Numbered from the stretch's first letter, positions 35,979-44,577 are shown. The stretch: DNA of 64,000 nucleotides from Phenylobacterium zucineum HLK1 (GCF_000017265.1 NC_011144.1:620001-684000); one strand, 5' to 3'. Program-made: numbers and translations. The notes: a model not told the origin generated them from the sequence alone.

Positions 35979-37742
35979 TCATAGCTCGCCGACGAGACTC
36001 GTCAGCGCATCCTCGGGTTGCGCGCCGTCCAGGTGGATCAGGGCCCAGACGGCGAAAAACAGCAGCGGCCAGCGCTGGGCCTGGCCGCCGTCCCGCATGC
36101 GTACGGCGGCCTCCTCGCCGAGGATGCGCCGCACGGCGGGAACCTGGCCGATCCGGCCGGCGATGTCCGGGGCGCGCGGAGCGATCCAGGCGTCCACCGG
36201 CACGGTGAAGCCCTGCTTCCGCGCCCACGGCGCGGCGGCGGGGCAGGCGCGCTCCAGCCACTTGCGCAGGATCCACTTGCCGTAGCCGCCGCGCACCTTG
36301 AGCCGGTCGGGCAGGCCGAAGGCGAAGGCGGCGACCTCTGGGTCCAGGAACGGCGTGCGCCCCTCCAACCCGTGGGCCATCAGGCAGCGGTCAAGCTTGA
36401 GTAGCAGGTCGCCCGGCAGCCAGGTGGCGATGTCTGCCCACTGGGCCTGCTGCAGGGGCGTGAGGCCCGGCGGCGCCTTGGCCGCCCGGCGCCAGGCGGC
36501 CAGCGAGGCGGGATCGGCGCCGCGCGGCTCGGCCGGCCGTCCGCCCAGCCAGGCGGGGCGCAGCGCGCGGCGATAGCGGCCGTAGCCGCCGAACAGCTCG
36601 TCGCCCCCCTCGCCGGTGAGCACCACGGTCAGGGTCCCCTTGGCGGCCTCGGCGAGCCGGTAGGTCGGCAGGACGGCGTAGTCGGCGGTGGGGTCGTCCA
36701 GGGCCCAGGCGACCCTCGGCAGGATGCGCCAGAAGTCCTCCTCCCCGAACGTGGTCTCGCGCCAGTCGAGGTCCAGCGCCCGGGCGACGGCCTCGGCCTG
36801 GACGCGCTCGTCCGCCGCGCCAGGAACGTCGAAGCCGCAGGTGAAGGCGGTGACCGGCCGCGCGTTGAGCCGGGCCATCAGCGTCGCGATGGCCGCCGAA
36901 TCGATCCCTCCCGAGAGGAACAGGCCGTAGGGGACGTCCGAGCGCTGATGGACCGCGACGCTGTCCTCCAGCACCGCGTCGAGCCGATCGAGGAGCGCCT
37001 TCTCCCCATGCGGGGCCGCCTCCGCCACCCGCTCTCCGGCGGGCGGTCCCCCTCCCCCGCGAACGGGGAAGGCCAGCCAGGGCCGGCGCCGTCCGCTGAC
37101 GATGCGGCCGTCGCGAACCTCGAGGATCTCGCCGGGGGCCAGGCGGCGCAGGCCCTGCAGGGCGGTGCGCTCGCCCACGGTGTAGTTGAAGGCCAGCAGC
37201 TCGCGGGCGGCGGCCTCGTCGAGCCCGGGCGCCATCAGGCCGGCCTGCAGGAAGGCGCGGGGCTCGGAGGCGAAGGCCAGACCGGTCCCCCTCTCCGTGG
37301 CGTGCTCCATGATGTAGAGCGGCTTGATGCCGAAGGGATCGCGGACCAGCCAGGCGCGGCCGTCGCCGCCCACCAGGCAGAAGGCGTACATGCCCCGCAG
37401 CCGGTCGAAGGCGGCCTCGCCTTCGCGCGCGTAGAGATGCAGCAGGGGCTCGAAGTCCGAGCCGGTGGCGAGCGCCCCCTCAAGGCCGAAGTCGCGGGCG
37501 AGTTCGACGTAATTGTAGATCTCGCCGTTGCCGACGACCGTCCCGCCCGCGGCGTGCAGCGGCTGCCAGCCGCCTTCGAGGTCGATGATCGACAGCCGCG
37601 CATGGGCCAGGGCCGCGCCGGCCAGGGTCGCGCCGGGCAGGGCCTCCTCGCGCACGCCGTCGGGGCCGCGGTGGGCGAGGGCGCGGATCATCGGCCCGGC
37701 CGCGGCCGGATCGCCGCCGAGCTGGCCGGCTATACCGCACAT
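35979..37742 (-). CDS. asnB: Asparagine synthase (glutamine-hydrolysing), AsnB-like
   Basis: This 587-residue protein has an N-terminal class II glutaminase domain with catalytic Cys2 ([27 protein letters not shown]) and a C-terminal synthetase domain with the PP-loop [16 protein letters not shown] (residues 277-282 are SGGIDS) and [18 protein letters not shown]. The start overlaps the glycosyltransferase stop (TGATG), so the two are co-translated. Copies next to glycosyltransferases often belong to exopolysaccharide or surface glycan clusters and may amidate a sugar or precursor instead of aspartate. Residues about 223-248, between the domains, are encoded by a repeat-derived insertion. Confidence 0.9.
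   Translation of the reverse strand: MCGIAGQLGGDPAAAGPMIRALAHRGPDGVREEALPGATLAGAALAHARLSIIDLEGGWQPLHAAGGTVVGNGEIYNYVELARDFGLEGALATGSDFEPLLHLYAREGEAAFDRLRGMYAFCLVGGDGRAWLVRDPFGIKPLYIMEHATERGTGLAFASEPRAFLQAGLMAPGLDEAAARELLAFNYTVGERTALQGLRRLAPGEILEVRDGRIVSGRRRPWLAFPVRGGGGPPAGERVAEAAPHGEKALLDRLDAVLEDSVAVHQRSDVPYGLFLSGGIDSAAIATLMARLNARPVTAFTCGFDVPGAADERVQAEAVARALDLDWRETTFGEEDFWRILPRVAWALDDPTADYAVLPTYRLAEAAKGTLTVVLTGEGGDELFGGYGRYRRALRPAWLGGRPAEPRGADPASLAAWRRAAKAPPGLTPLQQAQWADIATWLPGDLLLKLDRCLMAHGLEGRTPFLDPEVAAFAFGLPDRLKVRGGYGKWILRKWLERACPAAAPWARKQGFTVPVDAWIAPRAPDIAGRIGQVPAVRRILGEEAAVRMRDGGQAQRWPLLFFAVWALIHLDGAQPEDALTSLVGEL
37001..37077. repeat. Repeat element inserted in frame within asnB
   Basis: The sequence contains CGGTCCCCCTCCCCCGCG, the inverse of the core GGGGGAGGGGGACC found in the gcvT-gcvH element (6338-6466), and is bounded by CTTCTCCCC and its inverse GGGGAAGG. 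It encodes an atypical Gly/Pro/Ala-rich stretch in the AsnB interdomain linker and keeps the frame. Confidence 0.65.
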
Positions 37743-38770
37743 CAGCCTTCCCCGAAGTCGGCGAAGAGGGCCTTCCAGCGGGCGACCACGGCGGCCTCCG
37801 AGAAGCTGGCGGCGACGCGCTTCTCGCCCGCGCGCGTCATGCGCGAGGCCAGGACCGGCTCGGCCAGCACCCGGCGCACGGCCTCGGCCAGGGCGTCCGG
37901 ATCGTCCACGGGGACCAGCAGGCCGTCCTTGCCGTGCCGGATCAGGGCCTTGGGCCCCTGGCTCTCGGCGGCGACGACCGGCAGGCCGTGGGCCCATGCC
38001 TGGATCACCACATTGCCCAGCGGCTCGTAGCGCGAGGGGAAGACGCAGACGTCCGCCGCCCGGTAGAGCGCCGAGGCGTCGGCGCGCCAGCCGAGGAACC
38101 GGACGCGGTCCTGCACGCCGAGGGCCGTGGCCAGGCCCTGCAGCCTGGTCTCCAGGGGGCCGGCGCCGGCGATCCACAGCCAGGCGTCCGGCAGCTTGGC
38201 CAGCGCCTGCAGCGAGACGTCATGGGCCTTGGACTCGTGCAGCCGGCCCATGCCGAGCAGCAGCGGCGCGTCGGCCGGCGTGCCCAGGGCGGCGCGGTCC
38301 AGCGCCGGGACGTCGGGCGGGGCGGCGGCGAAGTTGGGGATCCAGCTCACCTTCCCGGCGGGCCAGCCCTGGGCCACGATCCAGTCGGCGATGTCCTCGG
38401 TGTTGGCCACCAGGTGGTCGAAGCCCCGGTAATACTTGAGGCTGTAGTAGCCGCCGAGCCGGCCGATCCGCGCCCAGGGCCCGCGGGGCGTATGGCGCGC
38501 GGCGCGGTTCATCCAGGCCAGCGCCACCTTCGCCCCCTGCACCTTGGCGAAGCCGGCGGCGGCGGTGCGGGTGACGATGTCGATGGGCCCGCCGAAGGGC
38601 AGGGTGCGCACCGGCACGCCGGCGGCCTTCAGGCGGGCCTCGCGGCCGGGATGGCGGCGGATGGCCGCGGCCTGCGGGACCCCCGCCCGGCCCAGCGCCT
38701 CCACCAGGTCGACGAAGTAGGTCTCGGCCCCGCCGTCGCCGGCCGTTCCCAGGAGATGGAGGACGCTCAT
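37742..38770 (-). CDS. Glycosyltransferase family 4 (GT-B)
   Basis: This 342-residue cytosolic glycosyltransferase has the N-terminal Rossmann part starting MSVLHLLGTAGDGGAETYFV. The C-terminal donor domain shows LLGMGRLHESKAHDVSLQAL, then FLGWRADASALYRAADVCVFPSRYEPLGNVVIQAWAHGLP-type blocks, here with the E-x7-E motif in PSRYEPLGNVVIQAW. It uses a nucleotide sugar to build a surface glycan. It is the first gene of a pair with asnB (4-base overlap type). Confidence 0.9.
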   Translation of the reverse strand: MSVLHLLGTAGDGGAETYFVDLVEALGRAGVPQAAAIRRHPGREARLKAAGVPVRTLPFGGPIDIVTRTAAAGFAKVQGAKVALAWMNRAARHTPRGPWARIGRLGGYYSLKYYRGFDHLVANTEDIADWIVAQGWPAGKVSWIPNFAAAPPDVPALDRAALGTPADAPLLLGMGRLHESKAHDVSLQALAKLPDAWLWIAGAGPLETRLQGLATALGVQDRVRFLGWRADASALYRAADVCVFPSRYEPLGNVVIQAWAHGLPVVAAESQGPKALIRHGKDGLLVPVDDPDALAEAVRRVLAEPVLASRMTRAGEKRVAASFSEAAVVARWKALFADFGEG

Positions 38771-38864
38771 CGCGCGCCGACCCTAGCCGTTGAACGGCCT
38801 TCGCCCAAGCGCTTGAAGCCGCCGAAACGAACCCCTATAAGCCCCACCTCGCGCGAGCGACCGT

Positions 38865-38941
38865 GGCTGGGTAGCTCAGCTGGTTAGAGCGGTGGATTCA
38901 TAACCCACAGGTCGGCGGTTCGAGCCCGCCCCCAGCTACCA
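38865..38941 (+). tRNA. tRNA-Met (anticodon CAT)
   Basis: This is a 77-base cloverleaf with encoded CCA. The acceptor stem GGCTGGG pairs with CCCAGCT with a G-U at the first pair. The D arm is GCTCAGCTGGTTAGAGC, the anticodon loop is TTCATAA, the variable loop is AGGTC, and the T arm is GGCGG-TTCGAGC-CCGCC. The pair below the anticodon loop is an A-C mismatch. It is an elongator by its D arm and paired acceptor end. A lysidine-modified tRNA-Ile(CAT) has the same anticodon and cannot be excluded from sequence alone, but the acceptor sequence fits Met. Confidence 0.9.
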
Positions 38942-39026
38942 CGGTCCGCCCGCCGCCTCTTCCGACAAGGCGAGGCTGCAGGGCGAGGCGCGTTTTTCAC
39001 CGGAAATGGAATTTCTGCGCGGCAGG

Positions 39027-39040
39027 TTGACCGTGCGCAA
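39027..39040 (+). promoter_or_regulatory. Crp/Fnr (NnrR/DNR-type) box of nirK
   Basis: TTGACCGTGCGCAA fits the TTG-N8-CAA pattern bound by NnrR, DNR and FNR relatives. It is centred about 76 bases upstream of the nirK ATG, which leaves room for a promoter with the box near -41.5. Confidence 0.75.
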
Positions 39041-39109
39041 TGTCGTGGGCGGTGGAAGGCCTAGACGAGGACCCATCGGACGCCGTCGTGGCGTCCAGGG
39101 GATAGACCA

Positions 39110-40144
39110 ATGAAAGCCTTCGCTCTCTTCGCCACCGCCGCAGCCCTGGCCCTGACCGCGGGGACGGCCACCGGGGCCTGGGCCGCCGATGCGGCCCAGC
39201 CGGCCGCCGTGGCCGACATCGTTCGCCCGGCCACCGACCTGCCGCCGCCCATCACCCGCCGCGCGCCGGCGGTGGTGAAGGTGAACCTCGTGACCCAGGA
39301 AGTGGTCGGCAAGATCGCCGACGGGGCGACGTTCAAGTACTGGACCTTCAACAGCAAGCTGCCCGGCCCGATGGTGCGGGTCCGCGTCGGGGACACGGTG
39401 GAGGTCACCCTCCACAATCCGGCGGACAGCATGAACATGCACAACGTGGACTTCCACGCGGTGACCGGCCCCGGGGGCGGGGCGGCGGCGACGCTGGCCA
39501 ACCCGGGCGAGACCAAGACCTTCAGCTTCAAGGCGCTGCAGCCCGGCCTCTACATCTACCACTGCGCCGCCCCGATGGTGGCCCAGCACATCGCCAACGG
39601 CATGTACGGCGCCATCCTGGTGGAGCCCGAGGAAGGCCTGCCGAAGGTGGACCGCGAGTTCTACGTGGTGCAGGGCGAGATCTACACCGAGGAGGACCAC
39701 GACGCGCAGGGCGAGCTGACCGAGAGCATCGGCAAGCTGCTGGACGAGGACGCCGAGTTCTACGTCTTCAACGGCGCCTTCAAGGCCCTGACCGGCGAGA
39801 AGCAGCTGGAGGCCAAGGTCGGCGAGACCGTCCGCATCTACTTCGGCGTCGGCGGGCCCAACAAGACCTCGAGCTTCCACGTGATCGGCGAGATCTTCGA
39901 CAACGTCTACAACCTGGGCTCGCTGACCAGCCCGCCGGTGAAGGACGTGCAGACCGTCACCGTCGCCCCCGGCGGCGCCACGGTGGTGGACTTCAAGCTG
40001 GAGGTCCCCGGCAACTACGTCCTGGTCGACCACGCGCTGAGCCGGGTGGAGCGGGGCGGGGCGGGCATCCTGCACGTCACCGGCCCGGAGAACCCGGAGA
40101 TCTTCAAGGCCGAGGCCAACCCCAACCAGGATCACGGCCACTAG
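39110..40144 (+). CDS. nirK: Copper-containing nitrite reductase
   Basis: This periplasmic trimeric enzyme of 344 residues reduces nitrite to nitric oxide. A Sec signal precedes residue 26. Type 1 copper ligands are H111, C152, H160 and M165. Type 2 copper ligands are H116, H151 and H308. The catalytic pair is D114 in HNVDFH and H257 in SSFHVIG. All needed residues are present. Pseudoazurin, its usual electron donor, is encoded 3 kb downstream. A Crp/Fnr-type box precedes it and a strong terminator follows, so it is a single-gene transcript. Confidence 0.97.
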   Translation: MKAFALFATAAALALTAGTATGAWAADAAQPAAVADIVRPATDLPPPITRRAPAVVKVNLVTQEVVGKIADGATFKYWTFNSKLPGPMVRVRVGDTVEVTLHNPADSMNMHNVDFHAVTGPGGGAAATLANPGETKTFSFKALQPGLYIYHCAAPMVAQHIANGMYGAILVEPEEGLPKVDREFYVVQGEIYTEEDHDAQGELTESIGKLLDEDAEFYVFNGAFKALTGEKQLEAKVGETVRIYFGVGGPNKTSSFHVIGEIFDNVYNLGSLTSPPVKDVQTVTVAPGGATVVDFKLEVPGNYVLVDHALSRVERGGAGILHVTGPENPEIFKAEANPNQDHGH

Positions 40145-40167
40145 CCGTCCGCCCATCCGCAAAAGAG

Positions 40168-40199
40168 GAAGGCCCGCCGTTTCCGGCGGGCCTTTTTTC
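40168..40199 (+). terminator. Intrinsic terminator of nirK
   Basis: AAGGCCCGCC-GTTT-CCGGCGGGCCTT is followed by TTTT. The A-rich left side would also allow termination of nrdJ transcripts coming from the other strand. Confidence 0.92.
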
Positions 40200-40223
40200 A
40201 TGGCTGAAGAGCGGGGCGGCGGC

Positions 40224-42461
40224 TCAGCCGCACTTGGAGTAGCCGCAGTCGAAGCAGGTGTCGCAGCCCTCCTTGCGCACCAGGCCGGTCCCGCCGCAGC
40301 GGGGGCAGACGGCGCGGGGCGCGGCGGCGGCCTCGGCGGTCGCGGGGGGCGCCGCCGGCGGCGCCTCGACCGGATCGCAGACCGGGCCGGCGCGGCCAAG
40401 GTGCCGCTCGAGGATCCCGCCGATCGCCGCCGGCAGAGAGGGCACGTAGCGGCCGGCGAGCCAGGCGCCGCCCTGGGGATCGAACACCGCCTTCAGCTCC
40501 TCGGCCACGAACGAGACGTCGCCGCCGCGCCGGAAGACCGCCGAGATCATGCGGGTCAGGGCCAGGGTCCAGGCGTAGTGCTCCATGTTCTTGGAGTTCA
40601 CGAAGATCTCGAACGGCCGCCGCTCGTCGCCTTCCCCCTCGTCGTTGATGGTGACGTAGACGGCGTGGGCGCTGTGCGGCCAGCGCACCTTGTAGGTCGC
40701 CCCCTCCAGCGACTCGGGGCGGGGCGGCAGGGGGGCGGGCGTCGGCGCCGGCGGCTCCGGCTTGGCCGGCGCCACCGACAGGACCGAGCCGGTCACCGCG
40801 TTCGGCCGGTAGGTGGTCAGCCCCTTGCAGCCGCGCCGCCAGCCGTCGAGGTAGACGTCGGAGAACGCGTCGAAGGCGATGTCCTCGGGGCAGTTGACGG
40901 TCTTGGAGATCGAGCTGTCGACCACCTCCTGGGCGGCGGCCTGGATGCGCAGGTGGTCGGCGGGGGTGAGCGTCTGGGCGGTGACGAAGATGTCGGCCGG
41001 CGGCTCGGCCTGTCCGTGCAGGCGCTTCCACACCGCCAAGGCGTAGTCCTCCACCGCCTCCTCGCGGGAGGAGCCGTCGGGCTGGCGGACCTTGCGGGTG
41101 TAGGCGAAGGCGAACACCGGCTCGATGCCCGACGAGACGTTGCCGGCCAGCAGCGAGGTGGTGCCGGTGGGCGCGATCGAGGTGAGGCAGCCGTTGCGCA
41201 GGCCGTGGCGGGCGATCAGCTCGCGGGTCTCGGGATCGAGGCCCTTCAGGTTGGGCGTCTCGAGCATGACCGGGTCGTAGAGGGGGAAGGCGCCCTTCTC
41301 GGCCGCCAGCTCGGCCGAGGCGCGGTAGGCCTCGCGCTTGATGACCTCGAGCCAGCGGCGGGTGAGCTCGGCCGACCGCTCGCCGCCGTAGGGCACGCCG
41401 CAGAAGATCAGGGCGTCGGCGAGGCCGGTGACGCCGAGGCCGATGCGGCGCTTGGCCTTGGCCTCGGCCTCCTGGGCCGGCAGCGGATAGCGCGAAACGT
41501 CGATCACGTTGTCGAGGAACCGCACCGCGGTGCGGGTGAGGGCGGCGAGCCGGTCCTCGTCCAACTCGGCGCCCGGCTCGAACGGGGCGGGGACCAGCCG
41601 GGCCAGGTTGATCGAGCCCAGCAGGCAGGCGCCGTAGGGCGGCAGCATCTGCTCGCCGCAGGGGTTGGAGGCGGTGATGGTCTCGCAGTGGGCGAGGTTG
41701 TTCCGGGCGTTGACCCGGTCGATGAAGATCACGCCGGGCTCGGCGCAGTCGTAGGTGCCCTGCATCAGCCGCCGCCAGAGGTCGGCGGCGCGGACCGTGC
41801 GGTGGACCACGCCATCGAACACCAGGGGCCACTCGCCGTCGCGCTCCAGCGTCTCGAGGAAGGCGTCGGTGACCAGGACCGAGAGGTTGAAGTTGCGCAG
41901 CCGCGCCCCGTCGCGCTTGGCGTCGATGAAGGCCTCGATGTCGGGGTGGTCGATGCGCAGGCAGCCCATCATCGCCCCGCGCCGCTGGCCGGCCGAGAGG
42001 ATGGTGCGGCACATCGAATCCCACACGTCCATGAAGCTCAGAGGGCCGGAGGCGTCGGCGCCGACGCCGCGCACCGGGGCGCCCGAGGGGCGGATGGTGG
42101 AGAAGTCCATGCCCACCCCGCCGCCCTGCTGCATGGTGACCGCGGCCTCCTGCACGTGGCGGAAGATCCCCTCCAGGTCGTCCGGGATGGCGCCCATGAC
42201 GAAGCAGTTGAAGAGGGTGACCGTGCGGGCCGTGCCGGCGCCCGCCAGGATGCGGCCGGCGGGCAGGAACTGGAAGTCGCCCAGGGCGTCCTCGAACCGC
42301 TCGCGCCAGGCGCGCCGCAGCTTGGGCGATTCGGCCCGCGCGATGGCCTCGGCCACGCGGGCCCAGGTGGCCTCCACGCTGCCGTCGCCCGCGCCGTCGG
42401 GCTGGGCGAAGCGGTACTTGCCGGACCAGATCTCGGCCGCGAGCGGATTGTCGAACGCCAT
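40224..42461 (-). CDS. nrdJ: Adenosylcobalamin-dependent ribonucleotide reductase (class II, short form)
   Basis: This 745-residue enzyme makes deoxyribonucleotides with a B12 cofactor instead of an oxygen-derived radical. The core includes the substrate-site segment SNPCGEQMLPPYGACLLGSI with the reactive Cys, the thiyl-region NGCLTSIAPTGTTSLLAGN and NCFVMGAIPDDLEGIF. The C-terminal tail has a zinc ribbon and redox cysteines (CPRCGGTGLV, CDTCFDCGYSKCG). AAGGAG lies 7 bases before the ATG. It is divergent from the hemerythrin gene with a shared Crp/Fnr-type box, which suggests induction under NO or low oxygen, when a class I enzyme fails. Confidence 0.95.
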   Translation of the reverse strand: MAFDNPLAAEIWSGKYRFAQPDGAGDGSVEATWARVAEAIARAESPKLRRAWRERFEDALGDFQFLPAGRILAGAGTARTVTLFNCFVMGAIPDDLEGIFRHVQEAAVTMQQGGGVGMDFSTIRPSGAPVRGVGADASGPLSFMDVWDSMCRTILSAGQRRGAMMGCLRIDHPDIEAFIDAKRDGARLRNFNLSVLVTDAFLETLERDGEWPLVFDGVVHRTVRAADLWRRLMQGTYDCAEPGVIFIDRVNARNNLAHCETITASNPCGEQMLPPYGACLLGSINLARLVPAPFEPGAELDEDRLAALTRTAVRFLDNVIDVSRYPLPAQEAEAKAKRRIGLGVTGLADALIFCGVPYGGERSAELTRRWLEVIKREAYRASAELAAEKGAFPLYDPVMLETPNLKGLDPETRELIARHGLRNGCLTSIAPTGTTSLLAGNVSSGIEPVFAFAYTRKVRQPDGSSREEAVEDYALAVWKRLHGQAEPPADIFVTAQTLTPADHLRIQAAAQEVVDSSISKTVNCPEDIAFDAFSDVYLDGWRRGCKGLTTYRPNAVTGSVLSVAPAKPEPPAPTPAPLPPRPESLEGATYKVRWPHSAHAVYVTINDEGEGDERRPFEIFVNSKNMEHYAWTLALTRMISAVFRRGGDVSFVAEELKAVFDPQGGAWLAGRYVPSLPAAIGGILERHLGRAGPVCDPVEAPPAAPPATAEAAAAPRAVCPRCGGTGLVRKEGCDTCFDCGYSKCG

Positions 42462-42515
42462 GTGCTGTCTCCTTGGTGGGACAGGCGAGGCTGGGCGATT
42501 CCCGCGCAGGCGAAT

Positions 42516-42529
42516 TTGTCGGGCCGCAA
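42516..42529. promoter_or_regulatory. Shared Crp/Fnr (NnrR/DNR-type) box, nrdJ / hemerythrin
   Basis: TTGTCGGGCCGCAA lies almost midway between the two divergent genes. A box near -41.5 in each direction would place starts of transcription about 20 bases before each ATG (42461 and 42582), so one palindrome could serve both. Confidence 0.7.
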
Positions 42530-42581
42530 AGATCGGGCGGGACTCGGCGGACTAGATGAGGGCCGAATGGAGTTCTGTCCC

Positions 42582-43073
42582 ATGCCCGCCGCCCAGCTTC
42601 CGCGGATGGAGATGTCCCGCGCCGAGAGGCTCGAGGACGAGACCCTGATCCGCCTGATCATGCAGTACCACGACGCCCACGTCCGCGACCTGGCGTCGGC
42701 GGCCCATACTGCCGAGATCGTCGCCGCCCGCCACGGGCCCGAATCGGGTTTCCCGCCCGCCCTGCCGGACGAGCTCGCGCGGCTGCGCGAGACGCTGCAG
42801 GCGCACCAGCTGCGCGAGGAGGCGGTGCTGTTCCCGGTGATCCTGGAGGGCCGGGGCGAGACGCTGCGCTACCCGATCAAGGCGCTGGGCTCCGAGCACG
42901 ACGACATGCAGGACGGGCTGGAGCGGCTGGTCCGGCTGACCGGCGACTACGCCGCCCCCGCGGGCGCCTGCGCCACCTGGCGGGCGCTGTACGACCTGCT
43001 GCGCAAGTTCGACGGCGAGTTCCGCGAGCACGTGCGGCTGGAAGAGCGGGTGCTTTTCCCGCGTTTCCAGTAA
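42582..43073 (+). CDS. Hemerythrin-domain protein (YtfE/RIC C-terminal domain)
   Basis: This is a di-iron four-helix-bundle protein of about 163 residues. The conserved ligands are readable in QYHDAHVRDL, LQAHQLREEAVLFP, LGSEHDDM and FREHVRLEERVLFPRF, the pattern of the YtfE/ScdA/RIC family that repairs iron-sulphur clusters after NO damage and can reduce NO. The N-terminal ScdA_N domain with its cysteines is absent. The start at 42582 follows GGAG and fits the promoter spacing; an ATG at 42567 would add five residues. A role in NO defence is inferred from family and context. Confidence 0.85.
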   Translation: MPAAQLPRMEMSRAERLEDETLIRLIMQYHDAHVRDLASAAHTAEIVAARHGPESGFPPALPDELARLRETLQAHQLREEAVLFPVILEGRGETLRYPIKALGSEHDDMQDGLERLVRLTGDYAAPAGACATWRALYDLLRKFDGEFREHVRLEERVLFPRFQ

Positions 43074-43100
43074 GCGGCGCTTCAGAAAAACCGCCCGAGA

Positions 43101-43114
43101 TTGTTCTGGCGCAA
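43101..43114 (+). promoter_or_regulatory. Crp/Fnr (NnrR/DNR-type) box of the pseudoazurin gene
   Basis: TTGTTCTGGCGCAA fits TTG-N8-CAA with the same CGCAA right half as two other boxes in this block. It is centred about 90 bases before the pseudoazurin ATG. Confidence 0.72.
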
Positions 43115-43197
43115 AGTGGAAAGAGGGGCGGCGGTCTAACCTTCAAAAGTCAGGCGAAAGCAACGCCTAAAACAAATCGCATCGAGAAGGTAAGACA

Positions 43198-43641
43198 ATG
43201 CTCAAGACGATCCTGGCCGCCGGCGCCGTCGCCGGCCTCGTGGCTGTCGCCGGTCAGGCCGGGGCGGCCGAGATCCAGGTGAAGATGCTGAACAAGGGTG
43301 CGCAGGGGGCGATGGTCTTCGAGCCCGCCCAGGCGACCCTGAAGCCCGGCGACACCGTCCGGTTCCTGCCCACCGACAAGGGCCACAACGTCGAGACCAT
43401 CAAGGAGATGCTGCCACCCGGGGCCGAGCTGGTGAAGAGCCCGCTCAGCCAGGAGATCGTGGTCAAGTTCGCCAAGCCCGGCGTCTACGGCTTCAAGTGC
43501 ACGCCCCACTGGGGCTTCGGCATGGCCTTCGTCGCCAAGGTGGGCCAGCCGGTGAACCTGGCGACCGCCGAGGCCGCGATCGCCAAGACCCCGCCGATGG
43601 CCAAGAAGCGGCTGACGGCCAGCTTCGCGGCGCTCAAGTAG
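43198..43641 (+). CDS. Pseudoazurin
   Basis: This 147-residue periplasmic blue copper protein has a signal peptide ending near residue 23 (VAVAGQAGAAEI). The type 1 copper ligands are H63 (DKGHNV), C101 and H104 (FKCTPHW) and M109 (GFGMA). After removal of 23 residues these become 40, 78, 81 and 86, exactly the numbering of characterised pseudoazurins. These proteins donate electrons to NirK. It has its own upstream box and converges with the Crp/Fnr regulator gene. Confidence 0.95.
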   Translation: MLKTILAAGAVAGLVAVAGQAGAAEIQVKMLNKGAQGAMVFEPAQATLKPGDTVRFLPTDKGHNVETIKEMLPPGAELVKSPLSQEIVVKFAKPGVYGFKCTPHWGFGMAFVAKVGQPVNLATAEAAIAKTPPMAKKRLTASFAALK

Positions 43642-43679
43642 AGGGGCAAGTAGAAGGGGCCCAAGAGGGGGCGCGGACG

Positions 43680-44384
43680 TCAGCCCGCGCCCTGCTCGGC
43701 CAGGTCCAGGAGGACGTGCAGCTTGCGCACCACGATGTGGCGGCGCGAGCTGGCGGTGATCTCCCGGTCGTCCCAGGCCGAGAGCGTGCGGCTGACGGTG
43801 TGGAGCGTCGAGCCGGCCATCTCGGCGAGCTCCTGGCGAGTGATCGGGAAGTCGATCTCGACGCCTTCGGGCGTGCGCCGGCCCGCCTGGCGGACCAGGC
43901 GCACCAGGGCGCGGGCGATCCGCTGCTCCACCTTCTCCCCGGCCAGCTCGCCGACCCGGCTCTGCAGCTCGAACAGGCGCTCGCCCGCCGAGGCGGCCGA
44001 GCGCATCGCCACCTGCGGGAAGCGGGTCATCAGCTGGCGCATGACCGCCACCGGCCAGTAGATCTCGACGCTGTCGAGCACGGCCACCGCATCGGCCGGG
44101 AAGGGCTTGTCCATCAGCGCGGCCACCGTGCCGTACATCTCGCCGGGGCCGATGAAGCGGATCACCGACTGGGCCCCGTCGGGCCGGGTCTGGACGATCT
44201 TCACCCGCCCGTGGAGCAGGGTGTGGCAGGTGGCGCCGGGATCGCCCTGGGCGAACACCATCTTGCCCTGCGGCAGCCGGCGCACGAGGCCCGCCTGGAG
44301 CACCTCTCGGCGCCCGTCGGGGTCCAGCACGTCGAACATGTCGGCCCCCTCGAGAAGGGACGGATCGAGCTCGACGGTCATCAT
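43680..44384 (-). CDS. Crp/Fnr family regulator, NnrR/DNR-like
   Basis: This 234-residue regulator has an N-terminal cyclic nucleotide-like domain (VFAQGDPGATCHTLLHGRVKI, FIGPGEMYGTVAALMD), a long dimer helix and a C-terminal HTH (ITRQELAEMAGSTLHTVSRTL). Only one cysteine is present, so the FNR-type [4Fe-4S] sensor is ruled out. The Dnr and NnrR members of the superfamily lack these cysteines and respond to NO, probably through haem. Its location among five TTG-N8-CAA boxes makes it the likely regulator of the block. No such box was seen before its own start. Confidence 0.88.
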   Translation of the reverse strand: MMTVELDPSLLEGADMFDVLDPDGRREVLQAGLVRRLPQGKMVFAQGDPGATCHTLLHGRVKIVQTRPDGAQSVIRFIGPGEMYGTVAALMDKPFPADAVAVLDSVEIYWPVAVMRQLMTRFPQVAMRSAASAGERLFELQSRVGELAGEKVEQRIARALVRLVRQAGRRTPEGVEIDFPITRQELAEMAGSTLHTVSRTLSAWDDREITASSRRHIVVRKLHVLLDLAEQGAG

Positions 44385-44452
44385 GGCGGTTCCGCTGTCA
44401 TGGATGGGCCGGGCCCGATTACCGAAGCGGAGAACGGGCGTCGACCTGGGGT

Positions 44453-44520
44453 AAATACTTAGGGGGCGATGCGGGTTTCCGGGGCGCGCCTCGCGAACTG
44501 CCCAGTATTTCCACGTAAAT
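44453..44520. promoter_or_regulatory. AT-rich inverted repeat between the regulator and norZ
   Basis: GTAAATACTTAGG (from 44451) and CCCAGTATTTCC (from 44501) contain inverted copies of AAATACT about 44 bases apart, followed by ACGTAAATAACC. They sit between the Crp/Fnr gene and the norZ box. They may be promoter elements or a binding site for a different regulator, and nothing more can be said. Confidence 0.35.
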
Positions 44521-44563
44521 AACCACGATGACTGTGGGGCTACTGCGACGTTTTGGACTTTGG

Positions 44564-44577
44564 TTGCGCAAGATCAA
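44564..44577 (+). promoter_or_regulatory. Crp/Fnr (NnrR/DNR-type) box of norZ
   Basis: TTGCGCAAGATCAA fits TTG-N8-CAA with the FNR-like ATCAA right half. It is centred about 87 bases before the norZ ATG at 44658. It would fall inside the gene if translation began at the earlier in-frame ATG (44553), which supports the later start. Confidence 0.7.

Noticed and set aside
38865..38941. tRNA-Ile with lysidine-modified CAT anticodon
   Set aside because: The anticodon is the same, but the acceptor GGCTGGG/CCCAGCT and D arm fit an elongator tRNA-Met better. A dedicated classifier would be needed to settle it.
44453..44520. Autoregulatory box for the Crp/Fnr gene
   Set aside because: The inverted AAATACT repeats do not fit TTG-N8-CAA, and the spacing of about 44 bases is too long for one dimer site.
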